Source: Camellia lanceoleosa (Eukaryota; Streptophyta; Magnoliopsida; Ericales; Theaceae). Taken from it: a stretch of 64,000 nucleotides of DNA. Both the position numbers and the translations under genes were made by a program. Positions 11,281 to 22,743 of this stretch are shown in pieces; the stretch's first letter is position 1, and each line of letters begins with the position of its first letter. The notes under the pieces were generated by a model. It saw only the letters and a list, made by a program, of their open reading frames with translations, had not been told where the DNA came from and ran no database searches. The stretch lies in assembly GCA_025200525.1 (NCBI GenBank), contig CM045762.1:62001-126000 (forward strand), in the 5' to 3' direction.

Positions 11281-12653
11281 CCTATACACATACACACACA
11301 GATTTCTCTGCACATACATTATTCTCAGCACACACACCCACATATGTCCTCCAACTCTAATTCATGCTACAATTTAATTTACGGTTAAGATTTTAATTTA
11401 ATTAAATAATACTTATTCTTAATAAATCTTGATTAATACATAATTAAATTAATCATAACTAATCATAAATCCCACATAATTTAATTTGTCTAATTGACTT
11501 CCATTAGGGTCCAATTAATTATATTAAAATTTATCATTCTGAATCAGATTTTTAATCAAACTCAAAAAAGGCTCCAAATAGTAAATTAAACTTATTTTCA
11601 TCCTCAATTTTGGTTTCTCAAATCATTTAGGTCTTCAATTTCATATTAAACTTCAAAATCTTTGCCAATAAATTGCATATTCAATTAAACACCTCATGAA
11701 TAAATTTAATTCATAATAATCTTAATTCTTAATTTGTATAACTTAATTAACTTCAATTCGGAGCCAATTAATCAAATCTCAATTTTATAAATCTGAATTG
11801 AATATTTAATTAAACTCCCATATGGTCTGATACTCGAAATTAAAATAATTCAATTCACCATTTATACTATCTTGAGCTATTTAGGCTTTCAATTTCTAAT
11901 TCCAAAATAAATCATCAGTAGAATCATATACAAATCAGTCTCCATAATTTTCATAACTCTCAGATTAAATTAGAATAATTGGTAATTAAAATTCAAATTT
12001 CCTTAATTAATTAAGTGCTAATCATTTTACGTGATGGGGTCGTTACACCCTAGCTTCAGTTATGCCCTTTATGGTGAATGCTTAGCTTTTCTCGACTTGG
12101 CTCAGCTCGAGGATGAAGCACAGGTTGAACCAACTTTGGCGGCAGAGACTTCCGCAAACACAAGTAAAGCGCGCAAGAGCACCTGACTCATCTATGCCCC
12201 TAGTTTATTGCTTTGACTTTTCTTTTCAAGTTTTATGATGTAAAAGCAACTTTGATTTAAATTAGAGAGTTGGAGAATGTACTTGTGTTGAAATCCATGG
12301 AATTAAAGTTGTGAGCACTAAAAATTTTCCTTTTGGTCCTAAAATGGTCTAAGTTGTAAAAGGTAAAATTTTGAGAAAATCAATTCATTAAAACTTTTCA
12401 AAACCATTTTCGGAAATGATCACTACCTGACACGCATAGAATCAGTCCTCAAGATGCACAGCCCCAAATCAACAGATCGCAACTGCCTGTAACTGCATTC
12501 ACCATCACTACTCTGTATTACAACCGGCCCTTCTACGAAAATGAAGATTACACAACCAAACTAACAGGCAGTGGAGAAAGATGGCCTGATCAAATAAACG
12601 AATAGGACAGTTGAGTTGCAGATGGTTACGGCCGAACTTCAAAATGAAGTTGC

Positions 12654-12690
12654 CTACGTATCCCAAAGATGGGAATCAGGCCTTACGTAG
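12654..12690 (-). other. Conserved 37-nt hairpin (Tat-0 copy)
   Basis: The outer arms CTACGTA and TACGTAG pair. A TCCCA/TGGGA inner stem with a 4-base loop stacks on them, leaving a one-sided 9-base bulge. The same structure occurs at 41980-42016 and 62914-62950. Confidence 0.7.
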
Positions 12691-12740
12691 TTCTGTTCTG
12701 GTTCACTTGAGTATTAACTCTCTCTCTCTCTCTCTCTTTT

Positions 12741-12871
12741 TGTGCTCTAACTTTTGCCAAAGTCGCCCTTTTGGGTTTTTGACCTTGCGAGTTCTGTTTT
12801 TCTTTGTTTTTAATTTTTCATGCTCTAACTTTTTCCTAGGTTGCCCTTCTAGATTTCCGGCCTAGCGAGCC
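12741..12871 (-). repeat. Direct-repeat pair around a short purine tract, 3' module of Tat-0
   Basis: Two copies of a roughly 45-bp box containing GCTCTAACTTTT and TCGCCC/TTGCCC (12741-12790 and 12819-12871) flank a T-rich stretch (purine-rich in the sense strand). The same layout is found in Elements 1 and 2, so it is a family trait. A CT microsatellite lies just beside it (12719-12737). Confidence 0.65.
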
Positions 12872-12872
12872 T

Positions 12873-14085
12873 CTTAGGGATAATATTTCCTCAACTTGTC
12901 CATATTGATCGGCCGTGAGAATTTCAGGCCATCTAGGTCCATTAGGATAATCAGCCCTTCTGACCAAATAGATTTTGATGATATAGGGAGCAGTCCAATT
13001 GGGTCGAAACTTGCCCCTAGGGTCATGAATGGAAGCCCGGTTGTCTTTCAACAACATATCTCCTTCCTTGAGATTCCTAGACTTAACCTTCTTGTTAAAA
13101 GCCCTAGCAATTCTACACTGGTAGCCCTGAATGTGATACAATGCCTTCAGCCTCCTCTCATCGAACAACATCAACTCCTCAAACCTGCCCTATTGCCAAT
13201 CTGCCTCCGCTATCTGACACTCAACCATAATCCGCAGCGACAGTACTTCAATTTCAATTGGCAGAACGACTTCCATCCCATATACTAACGAATAGTGGGT
13301 CGCCCCTGTGGATTTTTGAATTGACTTTCTGTATCCCCAAAGTGGAAACGACAGTTTATCCGACCAGTCTATGTAGGTCTCCACCATCTTCCGTCAAATG
13401 TTCTAGATATTCTTGTTAGCAGCCTCAACAACTCCATTGGTCTGTGATCTATATGTCTATGAATTGTGAAAAGCCACATTCTATTTCTCGAGTAGATCCA
13501 CCACCTCTTTCTTGAAGTGTGAGCCATTATCTGATATGATCTCGTTCGAAACCCCATATTGGTAGATGATGTTGTTTATGATAAACTTGGCTACATGTGA
13601 TGCTTTCGATACAGCATAAGAATGAGCTTCCACCCACTTCATAAAATAGTCAATCGCCACCAAGATGAACTCATGTCCATTTGAACCTTTTAACGAGACT
13701 GCACCGATAACGTTGATTCCCCAGACTGAGAAAGGCCATGGCAAAGTTATGTTGTAAAGTTTTGACGGTGGGATATTCATGCGATTGGCATGTATTTGAC
13801 ATCTATGGCATCACCATACAAAACCAATACAATCTTCCTCCATAGTTGACAAATAATAGCATTGCCTGAGGATCTTCTGGGCTAACATCACACCGTTCAT
13901 GTGCGCTCCACACTCCCTTCCATGGATGGCCTCCATGAGACGCTTTGATTCCTTTTCTTCAACACAAAGCTTGTGCATTCCCAAATGGCCTCTCTTGTAA
14001 AGCTTACCCCCCCAGATGATGAACTGGATAGCCAGACGTCGTATTCTGTGCTTAAATTTCAAAATCAAATATGTGTCCCCGATGT
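12873..14085 (-). pseudogene. Integrase remnant of Tat-0
   Basis: Read from 14085 down, the zinc-binding part is visible (GGKLYKRGHLGMHKLC, then HGRECGAHMNG and, after a stop, CHRC). The catalytic core follows, with WGINVIGAV where the first acidic residue is Asn, then ISDNGSHF. After a stop and frame change comes QTNGVVEAANKN, with the catalytic Glu. The C-terminal part at 12836-13174 contains SRNLKEGDMLLKD and DPRGKFRPNW, typical of Tat integrases. At least four frames are needed to read it. Loss of the first catalytic Asp and the stops make it inactive. Its N-terminal side is cut by Tekay-1. Confidence 0.82.
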
Positions 14086-14104
14086 GTTAGAACTTAAATG
14101 AAAA

Positions 14105-15370
14105 TTGATGGAAGAAGCACATGCCTCAAGGGTTTCTATATATCCAGGAAGTACGAAAATGTACTGGGATTTGAAGCAGAATTTTTGGTGGCCAAGTATG
14201 AAGAAGGAAATCGCAGAGTTTGTTTCTAAGTGTTTGCAGTGCCAGCAAGTAAAAGCAGAACATCAGAAACCCACAGGGTTATTACGACCCCTTCCAATCC
14301 CGGAGTGGAAATGGGAACACTTAACTATGGATTTTATTATAGGTTTGCCATGGACGCCTCGGGGTATGAATTCTATATGGGTCATTGTTGACCGATTAAC
14401 TAAGTCCGCCCATTTCTTGCCTGTGAAGACCCAGTATAATGCCGACAAACTTGCTATGATCTATATAAATGAAATTGTAAGGCTTCACGGTGTTCTGGTC
14501 TCAATTGTGTCAGATAGAGATCCAAAATTTGTGTCAAGGTTTTGGCAAAGTCTACAGAATGCAATGGGCACAGAATTAAAGTTTAGCACAGCTTTCCACC
14601 CTCAAACTGATGGACAATCCGAGAGGACAATTCAGACGCTTGAAGATATGCTTCGAATGTGTGTTCTGGATTTTCAGGAAGATTGGGAAACTCATCTGCC
14701 ATTGGTTGAATTTGCATATAATAACAGTTATCATTCAAGTATCGAAATGGCACCCTATGAAGCTTTGTATGGAAGACCATGTCGTTCTCCCATGTGTTGG
14801 GCTGAGGTTGGAGATAGGCCCTTGTTAGGGCCAGAGATTGTCCAGTTGACAACTGAAAAGGTTAGAATTATTCGAGAAAGACTGAAAACTGCTCAAAGCA
14901 GACAGAAGAGTTATGCAGATAACCAGCGAAGGAATTTGGAGTTTGACGTGGATAGTCATGTTTTTGTGAAAGTTACCCCAATTAAAGGACACCCAAGATT
15001 TGGAAAAAGGGGTAAGTTGACACCCCGATATGTTGGTCCCTTTCAAATTTTAGAAAAAGTGGGTTCAGTAGCCTACCGAGTTGCCCTTCCACCACACCTG
15101 AGTCAGATTCATAACGTGTCCCATGTTTCTATGCTCCGAGAATACCTCCTGGATCCATCACATATCATTGATTATCACCAAATTGAGCTAACTGACAAGT
15201 TAACGTATGAGGAAAAACCAATTCGAATTCTGGATTGTCAGGTAAAACAGTTACGGAACCGAGAAATTCCAATGGTAAAAGTGGAGTGGCAAGAGCACTA
15301 TGGAACTGAGGCAACTTGGGAAAAAGAAGATGAAATGCAAAATCAATATCCACATCTGTTTTCGTCCTAA
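14105..15370 (+). CDS. Chromovirus integrase with chromodomain, open but 5'-truncated
   Basis: An uninterrupted 421-codon frame. The HHCC zinc finger keeps H6, C43 and C46, but the second His is Tyr13 (SIYPG). The catalytic triad is D76 (MDFIIG), D137 (VSDRDPKF) and E173 (QSERTIQ), a D,D-35-E arrangement. A GPF/GPY-type module follows (YVGPFQILEKVGSVAYR). The C-terminus reads EEKPIRILDCQVKQL and then a chromodomain ending in YPHLF, as in Tekay/Del elements, which may guide insertion into heterochromatin. The ORF is a fragment of a gag-pol polyprotein, not a free-standing gene: the natural start is lost, and the first ATG is an internal Met. It is unlikely to be functional alone. Confidence 0.85.
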   Translation: MMEEAHASRVSIYPGSTKMYWDLKQNFWWPSMKKEIAEFVSKCLQCQQVKAEHQKPTGLLRPLPIPEWKWEHLTMDFIIGLPWTPRGMNSIWVIVDRLTKSAHFLPVKTQYNADKLAMIYINEIVRLHGVLVSIVSDRDPKFVSRFWQSLQNAMGTELKFSTAFHPQTDGQSERTIQTLEDMLRMCVLDFQEDWETHLPLVEFAYNNSYHSSIEMAPYEALYGRPCRSPMCWAEVGDRPLLGPEIVQLTTEKVRIIRERLKTAQSRQKSYADNQRRNLEFDVDSHVFVKVTPIKGHPRFGKRGKLTPRYVGPFQILEKVGSVAYRVALPPHLSQIHNVSHVSMLREYLLDPSHIIDYHQIELTDKLTYEEKPIRILDCQVKQLRNREIPMVKVEWQEHYGTEATWEKEDEMQNQYPHLFSS

Positions 15371-15403
15371 GGTAAAAACAAGTTTGGAGGACCAAACTTA
15401 ATT

Positions 15404-15416
15404 AAGGGGGGGAGAG
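15404..15416 (+). other. Polypurine tract of Tekay-1
   Basis: AAGGGGGGGAGAG lies directly upstream of the TGTAATACCCC start of the 3' LTR. Confidence 0.85.
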
Positions 15417-16323
15417 TGTAATACCCCGACCCTCGTACATAATTATGGTATCTTTTCAGTCCTCTATTCTATGTCTTTGAATGCTTATTGTGAAATTCTA
15501 TGTGAAATTACATTGACTTAAATGAAACTTAGAAAAATGGACTTTTATCTGTTAATTTCGAATATTATCTGTTATACTGGAATTGTTTAAATCTGAAATT
15601 GGACACCTTAGAGACTTAATTTTCAGAAATTGATTTGATATTTGGAATCTACATGATTTTTAAGCTCTAATGGGATTTTCTGTGAAATTTTAATTTCGGC
15701 ATGATAAAGCGATTGAATTTCGTCTTATATGCTTCTATATGTTTATATATATCTCTAAGACTTGTTTTGAACCTATGATAAAAAACGTGAGACTCTAAGG
15801 GAGAAAATAAGAGAGAGTGAAGAGGAAGAATTGGGGGAAAAGAGATCCACCAAGAAAGCTTGGCAAAATTGTTAGAGTTGTGTGATTTAACTCAAGGTAA
15901 CTCAAGTTCTCTTATTGTGGCAACTTAAGAGTTGAAACTTATGTTTGTATGTGATTCATGGATGATATATGTTGATTTATGAGGGTTTCTCATTAATTGG
16001 TTACTTTAACACTTTAATTGGGTGATGTATGAAATTATACTTCAATCTTTGGTTTTATATCATCATTCCATGGAAATATGTTAGTGTCATGTGTTATGCT
16101 TGTTGAAGTTGAAGAACTTGAATATAGAATGGAATTTGAGAGAGTGATGGCTTGTTGAAGCCTCTAAGTTAGTTTAATTTGTCATAATCAAGGTAGAATC
16201 CATGTTATGGTGATGTTAGGTTGAAGTATTGCATTAGTCTAACCTTTGATTGCATGAAAAATGAGGTTTGGTTGCTAAATTTTGAGTTGAAATTGAGCTG
16301 CCCTGAATCTGGGTCTATACGTT

Positions 16324-16477
16324 TGCTCGAGCTGGAAAATTTACCTCTCAGCAGTTTGCCCGAAATTACCCTGTCCGCTCGAGCGGAGGAATTTCCACTC
16401 GAGCATAAAAATCAACCTCTCAGCACTTTTGATAGCATTGTACTGTGTGCTCGAGCGACCAAATTGGCGCTCGAGCG
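16324..16477. repeat. CGCTCGAGCG palindrome cluster in the Tekay-1 LTR
   Basis: Sites start at 16324 (TGCTCGAGCT), 16376, 16396 (CACTCGAGCA), 16448 (TGCTCGAGCG) and 16468. Two pairs, 16376/16396 and 16448/16468, have exactly 20-bp start-to-start spacing. All contain CTCGAG. Confidence 0.85.
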
Positions 16478-16856
16478 GAGGACTGTTTTTCAGAAAGAAA
16501 AATGTGTTTGTTCAGTTTTGAGTGCTTGGTTCTTTGGTGTTTTTAGAATATTTTTCTGATGATTTTAAGATGATTATAAATTCGTGTGAAGTGTGGTGAC
16601 GCATGGAATGATTCCTTAAAGATTTGAAAAGAAAGAATACTAATTTATTAGTTATGTTGTGTACAGGGCACACTCCAGAAGGAACTAGAACGCCACCACA
16701 ACACTGTGAGTAATAGTACATCGAATGTACATTTAATTACCGCTAATGTCTGTTAATAACTTTTTGTTTTCCATCAGTTATGATATTAACCTATGTATTG
16801 ATGGGAATTCAATGGAAATGAAATGTTGAAAAGATATACATACATATTTGTATGTT

Positions 16857-16955
16857 CTGGGCCGAAAGGCTAATCTGGGCCGAAAGGCTATTCTGGGCCG
16901 TAAGGCTAATCTGGGCCGAAAGGCCATTCTGATAATTCTGGGCCAATAGGCCATT
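16857..16955 (+). repeat. 18-bp array of GGCC-GAAA-GGC mini-hairpins
   Basis: Units start at 16857, 16875, 16893, 16911 and, after a 9-bp spacer, 16938. Units 1, 2 and 4 read GGGCCGAAAGGC, unit 3 has GTAA in place of GAAA, and unit 5 has AATA. In RNA the first four would form short stems closed by GNRA tetraloops. Confidence 0.75.
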
Positions 16956-17548
16956 CTGTTAAAATTGTACAATAGGCCAAGGGCCGTTCTGAAGGTAAAA
17001 CCATATCAGACTCACTTTTGTACTTTAATTCTGGTAAATGCACTGTTACGTATTGTGATTAACATTAGCCATTAAACTGTTTAAGTACTATTATTCACTG
17101 AGCTTGTCTCATTCTGTAATTTTGTCTGATTCTGTAGGAAACCTGCTTGGAGAACCGTCCTAGCATTATTATCACGCATCTTTTGTCAGCCTAAGGATAA
17201 CCAGGCACTTGAAGGATCCCTTACATGCTAGGAAAGTTTTGCTCGTTCTTGTCATTTTTGTACCCATGTTTTGCTAGTCAAGGTTGTGTACCTAATGTTT
17301 TGTATGCCCAAATTCTGGGCTGGATTTGTAGATGTGTATGTAACCTGATTCTGTGTGCATATTCACTTTATGGTAAATTTCAATATGGTCCTGGCATTTT
17401 GGTAGTTGCTCAATGGATATGTCTGCATGCTGATTTATTATTTTTAACGCTTCCGTTCAGGCCCCGAATATCATTTATAACAGGTTATTCTGTCTGTGTC
17501 TAATTAAGTCATGCCCAAACCTTTTAGGGGCGGGTTAAGGGTGTGACA

Positions 17549-18660
17549 GATATTTGATGGGATCTAATATCAAAACTAAGATTACGAAGTGAGCTAACAA
17601 GTAGTGCCTCAACTTCCTGGTAGCCCATACCAAGGCTAAGCAAGCTTTCTCGAGGGGAGTGCAGCGGGTCTCATAATCTAGCATCTTCTTGCTCAAGTAG
17701 TAGATGGCCTTCTCCACCTTATCCTCAGATTCTTGGGCCAGCATGCACCCCATGGTCGTATCTGTTACCGATAAGTACAGAATCAAAGGCTTTCCCGGCT
17801 TTGGCAGCGACAACACAAGTGGATTCTGGAGGTACTGCTTGACCTGTTCGAAGGCAAACTGACATCGATCATTCCATCGGAACCTCTTCCCTTTCTTCAG
17901 GAGACCAAACAGTGGTTCAAAAGTCAAGATTAATTTTGAAACAAACTATCTTATGAATTGCACTTTGCCCAAAAAGTTGCGCATATCCTTTTGAGTCCTT
18001 AGTGGTGGCATTTCTAAGATGGCCTTGATTATGGAAGGATCTACTTTGATTCCCCTCTATGTAATCAGAAATCCCATCATTTATCTTGTCGCCACGCCAA
18101 AGGTGCATTTCTATGGGTTTAATCTTAATCTGTATTCCCTGATCCGTTGAAAGAATTTTTCCAATGCGGTGTAGTGGCCTCCTCGCTCTTTGGACTTGAC
18201 AATCATGTCATCTACACACACCTCAACCTCTTTGTGGATCATTTCATGTAAAATGGTGGTCGCAACACTCTAGTAGGTAGCCCCAGCATTCTTCAACCCA
18301 AAAGGCATGACTCGGTAGTAGTATGTACCTTATGGCGTGATGAATGCAGTCTTCTCTCTATCCTCGGGTGCCATCAGAATCTGCTTATACCCAAAAAATC
18401 CATCCATAAATGATAGCAATGCATGACCCATAGTGAAGTCTACCAACTCATTAATATGCGGTAATGAAAAGCCATCCTTCGGACTAGCTCTGTTCAAGTC
18501 CCGAAAGTCGATACAAACCCGAATTCTGCCGTCCTTCTTCAGTACTGGGACGATATTGGCCAACCAGGTCGAATACTCAGACACTAACAAGAATCCTGCA
18601 TCAACCTACTTGGTGACCTCTTCCTTGATTTTCAGTGCCCAATCTGGACGAATTCTGTGC
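17549..18660 (-). pseudogene. Reverse transcriptase and RNase H remnant of Tat-0
   Basis: From 18590 down: the RT fingers and palm (RIRVCIDFRDLNRASPKDGF, then FMDGFFGYKQI), and after stops the active-site box as EVCVDDMIVKSK, with Cys for the usual Tyr of YVDD. The thumb (LRNPLV-type decay near 17930-18100) and the RNase H side follow (SVTDTTMGCMLAQE, RCTPLEKACLALVWATRKLRHY). The last readable residues are DPIKY at 17549, where Tekay-1 begins. Several frames are used and stops are frequent. It once copied the element RNA into DNA and is now inactive. Confidence 0.85.
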
Positions 18661-19690
18661 AGTTTCTGTTTGACTGGTCGGGCCTCAGTGTCAAGAGGGA
18701 TCCGGTGTTCTACAATCTAAAGATCAATTCTAAGCATGTCTTCATAAGACCACACGAAAACATCTTTGAAATCTTTTAATAAAGCAATTAAACACTCGCA
18801 TTCCTCCGAAGACAACGTGGACCTGATTTGGATCAAGCACGGATCCTTCTCAGTACCCACATTAATGGCAATGATTTCATCAATATAGGGCTTAGCACGC
18901 CTCTCCTTCTCTCGATTAATCAAGTTTTTCGAAGCCAAAGGAATTTCTTCCTCTTTGTTTTCATTAAAATTCTGAAAATTTTGGTCAATGCAATCAATCA
19001 GCGGCATAAAGAAGTACACAAAATTTGCAGCATTTTCATTTATAAGTTCCGGCTCTTCGGTTACAACCGACTAAAAAGAGAAAGAAAAAGAGGACCTCGA
19101 CAGGACCTTGGCATCTGGGTTACCACCCTCGGGAATGCTAGACTCAGACTCCCTGGACTGATTTGAATCTAATGCCAACTCCATAGACTTTGTGGAATCA
19201 GATTCTGGCTCGTCACTCGATTTAGAACTGGAGAGATAGCCTTTCTCCAGCTACCAAGTAAGACATGGTGTGCTCGATGCATCCAAAATACCACCGGTTA
19301 GGTCCACACCTAGTTCTTCCCCGATCATGGAGACAGTAAAGTTATCCCAAAAGTTTGCTAGGTCAGTCGCGGGATCTTCCAGAAGATTGGCTAGTGCTGT
19401 CCCTACTTTAGGCTCGCTGTTGGCCGAGTCATCTTCCGTGCTCCGGCTAGCTTTGATGCTTGGCTTAGCTTATTCCTCATCACTATCCTGGAACTTAAGA
19501 TCAAAGAAGATCTCAAATCTGGGGACACGCTTTTTTGAGGAATTTACCAAAGGCTCAGGAAAGCCACAAAAAGGGAAATCCTCTCCCTCTCAAACAAAAC
19601 AACCATTCAACAGCCCCTAGATTGGCCTACGAACGAGCTCATAATGCTTTGCAGCTCTCTTGGCCTTGGCTCTGTCCTTCATTTCTTTCA
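18661..19690 (-). pseudogene. Protease-RT linker remnant of Tat-0
   Basis: The clearest block, at 18717-19019, reads ASKNLINREKERRAKPYIDE and later STLSSEECECLIALLKDF before the RT. A shorter version of the same block (TEKDPGLTQTGSTLSS) survives in Elements 1 and 2, which shows common descent. The more distant part (19020-19690) is an acidic, serine-rich spacer with stops and no catalytic motif. Confidence 0.6.
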
Positions 19691-20420
19691 TTTTCTTATC
19701 CATTCCTCTTTGATGGGCACATAACCCAATCCAAAGGCATGCGGATTGTGTGGCACCTCTGTCAGTGCTGTAATGCCTTTTCGCCCACTCTGTCCAAGCC
19801 TCATTCCCAAAATGTGTCGCAATTTGTTCATGAAGTAGATGGACTGGGCACTGACATACATGTCTTCATCCAAGGCCAGAATTGTCTGCACTACTCGGGC
19901 TTCAACCAGAGTGAATCTTGAGAGAAATACACCCTCCTCGCCATGATTGATCTCTAGCACTAGCGTAGTCACCTCTGGAGACGAATGGATGCATGAATTC
20001 CCAAAAACAGTTGCTACTCCTCCCTCATGAGGATACTTCAACATCTGATGAAGGGTGGAGGAGACAGCCTTCACGTGATGTAACCAAGGCCTCCCTAACA
20101 GTAGGTTAAAGGTAGCCGGCATATATAGTACATGGAATTCAATCTCTTGCTCTGATGGGCCCACCTGGACCTTCTAGCAGCAGCTCTTTGTCAAAGAAAG
20201 TGAGCATTGACTTGGCACCACTCAAGAAGACCAGACCCACGAGTTGCTCGGGTGTAGTATCAATGGACAATTTAGCCTTGTCCATCGCCGACTATACTAC
20301 CTGTCGGTGCACCCGTGAAGCCATAAGAAGCCCCCAGATAGAGATATTAGCTTGAATTTTCTTAAGTTGCTTCAGAACTAGCTCATCTTCCAGTTGCTTC
20401 TCCTTCTATTTCTTGACCTC
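19691..20420 (-). pseudogene. Protease-region remnant of Tat-0, catalytic loop missing
   Basis: The frame at 20164-19688 shows LYMPATFNLLLGRPWLH, the conserved C-terminal flap region of Tat aspartic proteases, followed by SSTLHQMLKYP. Upstream, ISIWGLLMASRVHRQ and TPEQL mark the segment normally before the protease. The Asp-Thr/Asn-Gly active-site loop expected between them is not found: the two parts sit too close together and in different frames, so about 90 codons look deleted. Confidence 0.65.
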
Positions 20421-21098
20421 CTTATCCTTTCCTGATTGCTCTTCTTGATCCAGGTGTGGTGGCTAAAAGTACCGTCCACTTCTAGTAAGACGGTCTATCT
20501 CCTTAGCATACCATGTATTATCTAGGATGCAATCCCCTCAATCTTCGTCGGTATGGGCCAGATGTAGATCACTGTCATCCCACCACTCGCCATCGGCTGC
20601 CGATAAATAGTTATTCGGCTCTATTTGAATCATCTCCACAATATAAATGTCCCCCTCGAGGCAACACACGGTTACGGTCTTCAAGTTGTCTTCAATTCTT
20701 TCTCTCTCAAATTGCATTAGTGCAGCTTCCTGCTTAGTATCTGTGACTTTCACAACACCCATTTCTTGGGTTGGGTTTCTCGCACATGTGTCCTCTGGCA
20801 GTTTTCCTTTCTCATCAACCTTCCCAATCATTGCAGCTACCTCTGCTTCCTTTCCCTTTGGTTTGATCCGAGTTTCTTCTTCCTTGTCTAGCTCATCACT
20901 CAGCCATCCGGTTTTATCAGTTGATCCGTTCAGGTCAAACCACCCGATCTATACATCTTCTTGATCATGCTCATTGAAGAACTGCAGGTTGTCTAGATCT
21001 TCTTCAAGATCTACAAGGTCGTCTAACCCTTGGCTCGGGATATCCTACCTAACCACATTAATATCCACCGAGGTGGGCAGTACCACCTCGGGCTTGGT

Positions 21099-22743
21099 TC
21101 AAATGTTTGGCACGATATAGCAACTCGAATCATATGCCCTCTCAGATAGGTCCCTAAGACACTCTGATAACGGACCAGTACCTCTCTCCGAGGCCAAAAC
21201 TTCCTTTACCGCAGGTATTGTCACCACATTGTGAGGCTTAGGTTGTGGATTAGATGTGTCCATCATGCACAAATCTGTGCCCTTAGGAATGAACAACATC
21301 GGTTTTGGTAGGTGGGAACGGGTAATATATACTCTGGGTTCATAAGAGGTGGCCAAGGTATGGATAAAGTGAAGGTTTCGAGGTAGGAGGACTTGATTAT
21401 GGGTTGGGAGCGGATTTGTAGTTACATTTGGTTTCTGCGGTAGAGCGATAACCTTGTTGTCAATGAGATCCTGAATGTCATGATGCACGCAGGAGCATTT
21501 GTCAGTGTCATGACCATACTGCTGGTGAAAAGCACAGTATTTTGCGGGGTTATGCTTGGGTGGAAGAGGGTCAGAAAGTAGGCGAGGTTCTAAGGGTTTT
21601 AGGTGCCTTTTCTGGACCAGCACCTGCATGGCTTTGGAGAGGGTTATGTATAGCTGGTTAAAAGTCCTACCCTGAGGTCGGGTAGGGTTGGATGATGTTT
21701 GTGGGCTTATGTTGGCAAAAGGGTCAGCAGTTTTTGTTGTGGTGACAACACTTACGTTCGATGGCCTCGCAACTGTGCTACCATTGGAAGCATTGGAACT
21801 GTGAACAAACAGCCTCTTAGCTGGCTCCTTATCATCTGTAATAATCCCTTACTTCATAGCATCCGCGATTTGAATCCCCATCTCATGACGTTCTTTAAAT
21901 GTAAACAAAAGAGAACAATCATTTTCTGCAACAACTTGCCATGCAGATTCCGAAAAACCATTCTGATTTAATCTTTCTCTAAAGGTTGAATGGTCATCAT
22001 TAATGCTTTAGCCCTCCATCTTGTCACAAACTCGGAGAAACCTTCCTTTGGCTCTTGACGCGTCACCTCGAGATCACGGGTTGTGACCTCAATTTACGTG
22101 TTGTAAGAGTACTGAGTAATGAAGGACTCGGTTAACTCCTCCCAGTTCTACTTTACTGAATCTTCCAACTTAGAGTACCAGATGGCCACTATACCCGACA
22201 TAGTGCGACCAAAGAGAGACAGCTTCTGTAATCTAGTCAAACCTATGGCCGTAAGATATCTGAAAACAGCTATAAGTGAACCATCGGGTCCCTGAAACCA
22301 TCAAAGCGATCAATGTATGGCATCTTAAACCGCTCTGGTAATGTAATCGCAGACTCAGTGTACCCATCCTCTATGTCTGGAATTGAGTTGAGTCCTTGCG
22401 CTTTTTTGAATTCGAACAGTGCCTCGGTTTGATAAACCAGGGCTTTGGAAGCTTGTGCTAGGATGGGTTCTGTTGGGACTGGAAAAATCGGATTACCCTG
22501 GGTTTGTGGATCTTGAGCAGGGGCAGTACTAGCAGGGGGATCGGGCATAGGGATAGCCGCAGTGGGTACATGGGATGTAGAGGCTGTAGCCAACTACGGT
22601 TGCTATTGCTATAGCCTAGTTATAACCTCGGTTTGACTAGCCGTAACCTCGGCCTGACGAGCCGCATCATGCTATAGTGTTTCAGCTATCTGTTGTAGAT
22701 GTTGTATTAATTCCTCCATATTGGCCGGGGGATACTGTGCCAT
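21099..22743 (-). pseudogene. gag remnant of Tat-0 (core retained)
   Basis: The frame starts MAQYPPANMEELIQHLQQIA at 22743, with stops soon after, and continues at 22593-22270 (LPERFKMPYIDRFDGFRDP), the start of the capsid-like core. With stops, the core continues through 22270-21640 (LSLFGRTMSG, then NWEELTESFITQYSYNT). The 3' part at 21629-21099 has the knuckle CAFHQQYGHDTDKC and HHDIQDLIDNKVI. Unlike Elements 1 and 2, this gag still has its core, so Tat-0 comes from a fuller, once autonomous relative. Many nonsense changes make it inactive. Confidence 0.8.

Larger units (their letters stand above)
7818..12047 (-). mobile_element. 5' LTR (right, complete, 4230 bp) of the LARD-like element
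   Basis: On the plus strand the LTR runs from TGTCACGACCC to GGGTCGTTACA. It abuts the primer site on one side and Tat-0 DNA on the other. It aligns with the left LTR except for the solo LTR there and the replacement of about 500 bp here by a GC-rich insert (about 10283-11283). It contains a 43-bp tandem duplication (8548-8633) and the palindrome cluster (9202, 9252, 9272), here mostly decayed to CGCTCAAGCG. Its GC content is low except in the insert. No coding region is recognised. Confidence 0.88.
14086..17548 (+). mobile_element. Tekay-1: truncated chromovirus (integrase end plus 3' LTR)
   Basis: Only the 3' third of a chromovirus is present: integrase with a C-terminal chromodomain, polypurine tract and 3' LTR. 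The 5' LTR, gag, protease, RT and RNase H are missing. It lies between the RNase H (ending in DPIKY at 17549) and the integrase (starting about 14085) of Tat-0. The Tat-0 sequence that should join them is also missing. A single deletion removing the 5' part of Tekay-1 and adjoining Tat-0 DNA explains both gaps. The left junction is good to about 20 bp. Confidence 0.8.
15417..17548 (+). mobile_element. 3' LTR of Tekay-1 (2132 bp)
   Basis: The LTR begins TGTAATACCCCGACC and ends GGGTGTGACA. It has TATA-like sequence near 15745, four CGCTCGAGCG-type palindromes plus one outlier (16324-16477), and an 18-bp hairpin array (16857-16955). Its end (GGGGCGGGTTAAGGGTGTGACA) resembles the LARD LTR end read on its own strand, which supports kinship. 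The open frames inside have no recognisable domain. Confidence 0.85.
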
